This document shows positions 58,990-64,000 of a DNA stretch of 64,000 nucleotides, piece after piece; position 1 is the first letter of the stretch; each line of letters begins with the position of its first letter. The stretch is from the NCBI RefSeq assembly GCF_018603435.1, contig NZ_CP075682.1, positions 4,712,001 through 4,776,000 on the forward strand, read 5' to 3'. The notes beneath the pieces are model-generated. The model saw only the letters and a program-made list of their open reading frames with translations, did no database searches and was not told the origin of the DNA. This stretch comes from Chryseobacterium sp. ZHDP1. GTDB lineage: Bacteria > Bacteroidota > Bacteroidia > Flavobacteriales > Weeksellaceae. The translations under genes were made by a program, and so were the position numbers.

Positions 58990-61362
58990 ATGAAGAGATA
59001 TCTACTATTGTTTTCTTTATTTGCGGTCTCCTCATCGAGTCTCTTTTATTCACAAAAAAATACAAACAGAAAGCCTCAGCAAGAAAAGGCTTCCTCTCTT
59101 ACAATGAAAGCGGGTGCTTTTATTGATGTGAATGCTCCTACATATCCTGCGTCAGCTTATACCCCTTTGCAGCTGGTAAAAGATGTGCTGATTTCATCAG
59201 GAACCAATTCTTGTGTTACACCCAACGTTTCCAACGTGCAGGTGAGTCCGAATCTCCCGGCAACAAATGCAAACAGATCCTGGGGATATTTCAACAGAGG
59301 AACAACCAGCTTTCCTTTCAAGGATGGTATTGTTCTTTCTACAGGATATGCTCAAAAAGCCGGAAACAGCTATATTAGCTCTACTTTAGGAGATGATTTG
59401 CCGACGGGTAGTGATCCGGATCTTGTTGCAGCAACGAATCCTTCTGCAACACTTAATGATGCCGTTATTCTAGAGTTTGACTTTGTACCTACTTCCAGTC
59501 AGGTAAAGTTTAATTATCTTTTTGCTTCCGAAGAATATACAGGAACTTTCCCTTGTAGTTTCTCAGATGCATTTGCTTTATTATTAAAACCTGTATCCGG
59601 CGGACCTTATGTCAACATGGCTGTATTACCGGCTCCGGGAACAGGACCGGTGAGTGTAACCAATATTCACCCACAAAATAGTTTTGCGGGAACCAATATG
59701 GGATGCGGCGCGCCAAACGTTGCATTTTTTGGAGGATATAACACGGCTAATATAGAAACTAACTTTAACGGAAGAACGGTTCCTTTACAGGCGACCGCTA
59801 CAGTGGTTCCTGGACAGGCGTACCACTTTAAAATGGTTTTGGCAGATGCTATTGACAGCAGCTATGATTCTGCTGTATTTTTAGATGGTGGATCTTTCAA
59901 CATTGGAGTAGAATTATTAGATCCTTCCGGAGCAACATTGCCGGAGGAAATTAATGTATGCGACAATGTTCCTCAGGTTATCACAGCATCGGTTAGTGAT
60001 CCGAATATGACGTATCAGTGGTTCTTCAACGGAGTTGCTATTCCGGGAGCTACTTCTCCTACCATTACAGCAACACAGCCGGGGAATTATGAAATTCAGG
60101 TTTCATTCCCGGGAAGTCCTTGTCCGGGTAAAGCCAATATTAAGATTAACGGAGGAACAACACCCGCCGCAGTAGATGCGACATTGCTGCTCTGTACAAC
60201 TCCGGATGTCACCTGGTTTGATCTTACCAACTCTATGGCATCAATCAGTACAACGCCGGGCGCGGTATTTCATTTTTATGTAAATCAGGCAGATGCAATT
60301 GCTCAGAACAACAACTATATTCAGGATATTCTTCATTATAATGGTAATGACGGACAGATTCTCTATGTTGTAGTATCAAATGGCGGGTTCTGTAGTAAGA
60401 TGGTTAAATTAACCTTATCAAAAGAAACTACTCCTGTTGCAAATCTTGTGGCATCCAAAATTAAAGTCTGCCCGGGAACAGTAGTTGATCTTACTGCCAC
60501 AGGTGGAGTAACTTATCAATGGGCAAACTTCTCAGGAACAGGCAATACGCAAAGTGCAACAGTTTACAATACAACTACTTTCTCTGTATATGCATTGGGA
60601 ACAAAAGGATGTAAATCTTTACAGCCTGCAAAAGTTACCGTTGAGGTTGTTCCGGAAATCAGTTCTTCATTGAGAGATGTGGAAATGTGTCAGGGAGACA
60701 GGGTAACTTTAGACGCAGGAGCGGGACCAAATTACACTTATTTATGGAGTACGGGTGCAACCACAAGAACTATAGAAGTAGATCAGTGGGGTATTTATTC
60801 CGTAACCATTAAGAATGGATTTTGCCAGCAGACTTTCACTGCAAAAGTAATGGCGGCAGCTTCACCATTTGTTTCGAATGTTGATTACAGCAACAATACG
60901 TTAACAATTACTGCGCAGGTTCCAATGATTAATAACATCCCTCAAACGGCAGAATATTCTGTGGATGGCGGTATTTCATGGCAGCAGTCTAATGTATTTA
61001 CAGGGCTTATAAATAATACACATTATGATATTCAGGTAAGAACAGTGGGTACACATTGTGTAGGTGCGTTAGAATTCTTCACATTGAATATTGCAAATAT
61101 AATTACTCCAAATCAGGATGGTGTTAATGATACATTGGATCTTACAGCGCTTGGAAACTTTAATAACTTCACAGGTTCAGTGTATGACAGATATGGATCA
61201 GAATTATTCAGATTCTCGAAAGAACGCCCAATCTGGAACGGAACTTTAGGAGGTAAAAAGCTACCAACTGCAACATACTGGTATAAATTTAACTTCCAGT
61301 ATCCGAAATCAAAAACAAGCATGACCCAGTCTGGCTGGATTATGTTGAAAAACAGAGAATAA
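58990..61362 (+). CDS. T9SS type B protein with choice-of-anchor L domain (3 of 3)
   Basis: A 790-residue paralogue of the first copy. The signal peptide is about 1-21 (LFYSQ). The choice-of-anchor L domain is at about 45-310 (SWGYFNRGTTSFPF, ILEFDFVPTSSQVKFNYLFA, GQAYHFKMVLADAIDSSYDS). Ig-like units begin at YQWFFNGVAIPGATSPTI and CPGTVVDLTATGGVTYQW. A shared segment, QADAIAQNNNYIQDI, aligns with QADAVAQNGNYLTAA of copy 1. The type B sorting domain (ITPNQDGVNDTLDL ... GWIMLKNRE) ends the protein. Copies 1 and 3 are closer in architecture to each other than to copy 2. Confidence 0.88.
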   Translation: MKRYLLLFSLFAVSSSSLFYSQKNTNRKPQQEKASSLTMKAGAFIDVNAPTYPASAYTPLQLVKDVLISSGTNSCVTPNVSNVQVSPNLPATNANRSWGYFNRGTTSFPFKDGIVLSTGYAQKAGNSYISSTLGDDLPTGSDPDLVAATNPSATLNDAVILEFDFVPTSSQVKFNYLFASEEYTGTFPCSFSDAFALLLKPVSGGPYVNMAVLPAPGTGPVSVTNIHPQNSFAGTNMGCGAPNVAFFGGYNTANIETNFNGRTVPLQATATVVPGQAYHFKMVLADAIDSSYDSAVFLDGGSFNIGVELLDPSGATLPEEINVCDNVPQVITASVSDPNMTYQWFFNGVAIPGATSPTITATQPGNYEIQVSFPGSPCPGKANIKINGGTTPAAVDATLLLCTTPDVTWFDLTNSMASISTTPGAVFHFYVNQADAIAQNNNYIQDILHYNGNDGQILYVVVSNGGFCSKMVKLTLSKETTPVANLVASKIKVCPGTVVDLTATGGVTYQWANFSGTGNTQSATVYNTTTFSVYALGTKGCKSLQPAKVTVEVVPEISSSLRDVEMCQGDRVTLDAGAGPNYTYLWSTGATTRTIEVDQWGIYSVTIKNGFCQQTFTAKVMAAASPFVSNVDYSNNTLTITAQVPMINNIPQTAEYSVDGGISWQQSNVFTGLINNTHYDIQVRTVGTHCVGALEFFTLNIANIITPNQDGVNDTLDLTALGNFNNFTGSVYDRYGSELFRFSKERPIWNGTLGGKKLPTATYWYKFNFQYPKSKTSMTQSGWIMLKNRE

Positions 61363-61386
61363 AAAATCAATCGATAATGCAAAATG

Positions 61387-61418
61387 AAAGCCCTTCAAGA
61401 AATTGAGGGGCTTTTTTT
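61387..61418 (+). terminator. Terminator after the third type B gene
   Basis: AAAGCCCTTCAA / TTGAGGGGCTTT (one G-T pair) followed by T. It lies between the convergent ends of this gene and rsmA. Confidence 0.85.
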
Positions 61419-61455
61419 AGGATAAATTAAGTTATTGCTCTTCTTAACTTTTTTA

Positions 61456-62226
61456 CTACACACTTTCTTTCCAGAGCTGTGTAAATGAAATGAAATCTGC
61501 TACGCTGAGTTCTTCCGCTCTTTTATCCATAAATTCATGTGTTTTTAAAGCTTCCGGAATATTTAAAATTTTCAGCGCATTCGACAGCTTTTTTCTTCTC
61601 TGGTTAAAACCTGCCTTTACGATCTGTTTGAATAAAACCTCATTTCCGGCTAATCCTTCTTTCGGGTTTCGGGTGATTCTGATAACACCGGATTTTACTT
61701 TTGGCGGCGGATTAAAGACATTTTCATGAACCGTAAACAAGTACGAAGTGTCATAATAAGCCTGAATCAGGACAGAGAGAATTCCGTAATCTTTTGTTCT
61801 TGGGACGGCTGCTGTTCTTTCCGCTACTTCTTTCTGAAACATTCCCACCATTTCAGGAATCAGCTCATAATGATCGATAATCTGGAACAAGATCTGGGAA
61901 GAAATGTTGTAAGGAAAATTTCCGATAATGGCAATCTGTTCTCCGTTGGTAAACCGAAAATCCTGCTTCAGAAAATCTCCCACAAAAGTTTCTTCGGTTA
62001 TTTTAGAATAGTTTTGCTTTAAGTATTCTATAGATTCTTTGTCGATTTCCGCAAGGTAAATATTCTGTTCTTTTTCAATAAGATATTTGGTGAGAACTCC
62101 CATTCCGGGACCCACTTCCATTACCTTATTGTAGCCCTCAAAACTCAGACCTTCCACGATTTTTCTTGCGATGTTTTCATCTGTCAGAAAGTGCTGACCA
62201 AGATGCTTTTTTGCTTTTACACTCAA
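61456..62226 (-). CDS. rsmA: 16S rRNA dimethyladenosine transferase
   Basis: A 256-residue KsgA/RsmA enzyme that dimethylates A1518 and A1519 (E. coli numbering) in helix 45 of 16S rRNA. The family start is KKHLGQHFLTDENIARKIV, motif I is VMEVGPGMGVLT (about 35-46), and the catalytic motif IV is GNFPYNISSQ (about 101-110). FNPPPKVKSGVIRI and FNQRRKKLSNAL lie in the C-terminal domain. Length is standard. It is divergent from ftsX. Confidence 0.96.
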   Translation of the reverse strand: MSVKAKKHLGQHFLTDENIARKIVEGLSFEGYNKVMEVGPGMGVLTKYLIEKEQNIYLAEIDKESIEYLKQNYSKITEETFVGDFLKQDFRFTNGEQIAIIGNFPYNISSQILFQIIDHYELIPEMVGMFQKEVAERTAAVPRTKDYGILSVLIQAYYDTSYLFTVHENVFNPPPKVKSGVIRITRNPKEGLAGNEVLFKQIVKAGFNQRRKKLSNALKILNIPEALKTHEFMDKRAEELSVADFISFTQLWKESV

Positions 62227-62317
62227 TGTTTTTTATGATTTTATTAACAGTGATTTTCTCTTTTTCGTCCCAAATTTCGGAAGATTTTTTCTATTTTAGC
62301 CAAAAATTTTAATATTA

Positions 62318-63217
62318 ATGGCTAAATCTGTAGATGAATTTAATAAGAAAAGGCTTAGGTCTAGCAATATTACAGTAGTAATAAGTATTGCCTTAGTGTT
62401 ATTTTTGTTAGGATTAATGGGACTTATTTTAATCAATGCCCAGAAATATTCCGACTATATCAAGGAGCAACTTGTTGTAAATGCTTACTTTGATGAAAAC
62501 TATGAGGCAAAAGATTCTGTAAAGATTGCGAAAATGGAAGCTGAGGTTTTCAAAGAAATTCAGACACTGGCTCCGGTAAAGAAAGCAACGTACATCACCA
62601 GAGAAATGGCTTCCAAAGAAGCGAAAAAAGCAATGGGAATTGATACGGATGCGCTTTTCGAAGAAAATATTTTTCCTTCATCTGTAGAAATCGCCTTAAA
62701 ACCGGAATATGTAGATCCTGCAAAGATCGATCAGGCCATTAAAGCCATTAAAGCTGTTCCCGGAATTATTGATGTAAAGAACGACAGTACTCTGATGGTT
62801 GATGTTTACAATAACCTGAGCAGAATTCTGAAATGGATCTTAGGTTTTTCCATTCTGTTTTTAATTCTTGCGGTTGTATTAATTAACAATTCCATCCGTC
62901 TGAAAATATTCTCCAAAAGATTTATTATTAAAACCATGCAGCTTGTAGGAGCGAAAAGAAGATTTATCCTGAAGCCATTCATTATTGAAGCGGTGGTTTT
63001 AGGAGCCATAGGATCTGCAATCGGACTTTTAGTGCTTTTCGGAGCATGGTATTACTTTACAAGCCAGATCGGATCTGCATTTGTACAGGACAATAACCAG
63101 TATTTCTGGCTGATTCTGATGGTATTTGGAGTGGGAATTTTTATTACGGTTTTAAGTACAGTAGTGGCTACCTGGAGATTCTTAAGATCAAACGTTGACG
63201 ACTTATATTACTCTTAA
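62318..63217 (+). CDS. ftsX: Cell division protein FtsX
   Basis: A 299-residue permease-like protein of the FtsEX complex, coupling FtsE ATPase activity to peptidoglycan hydrolases at the septum. A first membrane helix at about 20-40 is followed by a periplasmic domain (about 45-165; FPSSVEIALKPEYVDPAKID). Three more helices occur (about 172-195, 225-250, 265-287), with a cytoplasmic loop KIFSKRFIIKTMQLVGAKRR between them, as in FtsX. ftsE is not adjacent in this window. DUF3098 follows after 2 bp. Confidence 0.93.
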   Translation: MAKSVDEFNKKRLRSSNITVVISIALVLFLLGLMGLILINAQKYSDYIKEQLVVNAYFDENYEAKDSVKIAKMEAEVFKEIQTLAPVKKATYITREMASKEAKKAMGIDTDALFEENIFPSSVEIALKPEYVDPAKIDQAIKAIKAVPGIIDVKNDSTLMVDVYNNLSRILKWILGFSILFLILAVVLINNSIRLKIFSKRFIIKTMQLVGAKRRFILKPFIIEAVVLGAIGSAIGLLVLFGAWYYFTSQIGSAFVQDNNQYFWLILMVFGVGIFITVLSTVVATWRFLRSNVDDLYYS

Positions 63218-63219
63218 AA

Positions 63220-63519
63220 ATGAGCAAAAAAACAAATAAATTTTCCGCAGACAACTTCGGAAAAGAAACAACCGAAGCTCCAAAAGAAAATTCCTTTTAT
63301 TTTGGAAAAGAAAACTTTAAATGGATGCTTATCGGTTTCGCATTTATCGTAGTTGGCTTTCTTTTGATGATGGGAGCCGATGCCAATACTGTGGACGGAA
63401 AATATGATCCGAATTCATGGAACGATGGTATTTTTTCTATCCGAAGAATCAGAATTGCACCATTATTTGTGGTTATCGGTTTTTGTATCGAAGTATATGC
63501 GATTTTAAAAAGAAAGTAA
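63220..63519 (+). CDS. DUF3098 membrane protein
   Basis: A 99-residue protein with two membrane helices (about 34-51 and 80-95), joined by GADANTVDGKYDPNSWND then IFSIRRIRIAPLFV, matching DUF3098, a family usually found right after ftsX in Bacteroidota. The 2-bp gap to ftsX indicates translational linkage and suggests an envelope or division role. Its biochemical function is unknown. Confidence 0.88.
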   Translation: MSKKTNKFSADNFGKETTEAPKENSFYFGKENFKWMLIGFAFIVVGFLLMMGADANTVDGKYDPNSWNDGIFSIRRIRIAPLFVVIGFCIEVYAILKRK

Positions 63520-63535
63520 AAATAAATTGTATTTG

Positions 63536-63591
63536 AAGATTAAGAAATTCGGAAATTTAGCTCAGTCTAAATCTCTCGGTTTCTTAATCTT
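63536..63591 (+). repeat. Nested hairpin between DUF3098 and uppP
   Basis: Perfect 12-bp arms AAGATTAAGAAA / TTTCTTAATCTT enclose ATTTAG/CTAAAT. It may act as terminator for the ftsX unit, and the uppP -7 box follows immediately. Confidence 0.6.
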
Positions 63592-63592
63592 T

Positions 63593-63600
63593 TAATTTTG
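63593..63600 (+). promoter_or_regulatory. -7 box of uppP
   Basis: TAATTTTG, ending 8 bp before the ATG. Confidence 0.45.
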
Positions 63601-63608
63601 TATAAATT

Positions 63609-64000
63609 ATGGATTTAATCAAAGCAATCATTATTGCGATCATCGAAGGCTTAACAGAATATCTGCCCATTTCATCAACCGCACACATGGGCTTCACCGC
63701 CAATTTGCTGGGGCTGGAAGAAACCGAATTTCTAAAGATGTTTCAGGTTTCCATACAGTTTGGAGCCATTCTTTCTGTGGTTGTGGCATACTGGAAAAAG
63801 TTTTTTGATCTGAAAAATTTGCAGTTTTATTTTAAACTGGCTTTTGCAGTAGTTCCGGCTTTGGTTTTAGGGTATTTATTTGATGATAAGATTGAAGCGG
63901 TTTTAGGAAATCAGATCGCTATTTCCTCCGTTTTGGTTCTTGGTGGAGTAGTCTTGCTGTTTGCCGATACGTGGTTCAAAAATCCAAAAATTGATGATGA
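63609..64000 (+). CDS. uppP: Undecaprenyl-diphosphate phosphatase (3' end outside window)
   Basis: The first 130 residues of an UppP/BacA protein, the integral membrane enzyme that dephosphorylates C55-PP to recycle the peptidoglycan carrier lipid. It begins with the diagnostic MDLIKAIIIAIIEGLTEYLP and ISSTAHMG (catalytic-region motif), followed by FQVSIQFGAILSVVVAYW with the second conserved Gln/Phe motif. Four hydrophobic segments are visible. The gene order ftsX - DUF3098 - uppP is common in Bacteroidota. The frame runs off the right edge without a stop. Confidence 0.93.
   Translation, partial: MDLIKAIIIAIIEGLTEYLPISSTAHMGFTANLLGLEETEFLKMFQVSIQFGAILSVVVAYWKKFFDLKNLQFYFKLAFAVVPALVLGYLFDDKIEAVLGNQIAISSVLVLGGVVLLFADTWFKNPKIDD

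Overview
The window is an AT-rich stretch of a chromosome from a member of Bacteroidota class Flavobacteriia. It most resembles Chryseobacterium or a close relative in Weeksellaceae, but genus assignment is an inference from remembered protein families. The main evidence is seven secreted proteins with type IX secretion (T9SS) C-terminal signals, many promoters with a Bacteroidota -7 box (TAnnTTTG), a fused E1 alpha/beta ketoacid dehydrogenase, and a DnaE carrying its own exonuclease. I saw no rRNA, tRNA, CRISPR array, transposase, integrase or phage gene.

Layout. 0-8 kb: an aromatic/glycine-rich lipoprotein (cut at the left edge) with an OmpP1/FadL-type porin, then a ZIP metal transporter with a methyltransferase, a THUMP rRNA methyltransferase, two unknown membrane proteins (one with a possible 21-residue partner) and a membrane glycosyltransferase. 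8-18.5 kb: a PLP sulfur-amino-acid lyase divergent from an Lrp-type regulator, a large palindromic repeat, a bestrophin-type channel, the E1 dehydrogenase with a palindrome over its promoter, and dnaE. 18.7-35.8 kb: four large T9SS type A surface proteins of FN3, beta-helix-like and PPC-like design, interrupted by a DUF6261 gene, a GC-rich 41-bp repeat array and a 1.2-kb stretch without a convincing gene that contains an orphan terminator. 35.8-49.4 kb: housekeeping and membrane genes: a K+ channel with a zinc ribbon plus an unlisted 52-residue membrane protein, a Nif3-like protein with a cysteine-less zinc-ribbon relative, acyl-CoA ligase, acyl-CoA dehydrogenase, a DUF4349 lipoprotein, RF3, an MFS transporter and a CPBP protease. 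49.4-52.5 kb: rdgB, then a compact operon rnz - TIGR02757 - coiled-coil membrane protein. 52.6-61.4 kb: three tandem T9SS type B proteins with choice-of-anchor L domains. 61.4-64 kb: rsmA, then ftsX - DUF3098 - uppP, running off the right edge.

How the parts fit. Seven T9SS cargo genes fill more than a third of the window, nearly all with their own promoter and terminator, so this is mainly a cell-surface adhesin region embedded in housekeeping DNA. The type A genes appear to have multiplied as cassettes that include promoter, leader and terminator.

The strongest unexplained signal is in the intergenic DNA. Three copies of a roughly 200-bp element are built from several short hairpins. In two of them an exact 11-bp stem encloses two inner hairpins. 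Separately, two 166-167 bp elements with terminal inverted repeats lie in opposite orientation, and there are a 24-bp-arm palindrome and a 41-bp GC-rich array. No mobility gene accompanies any of them.
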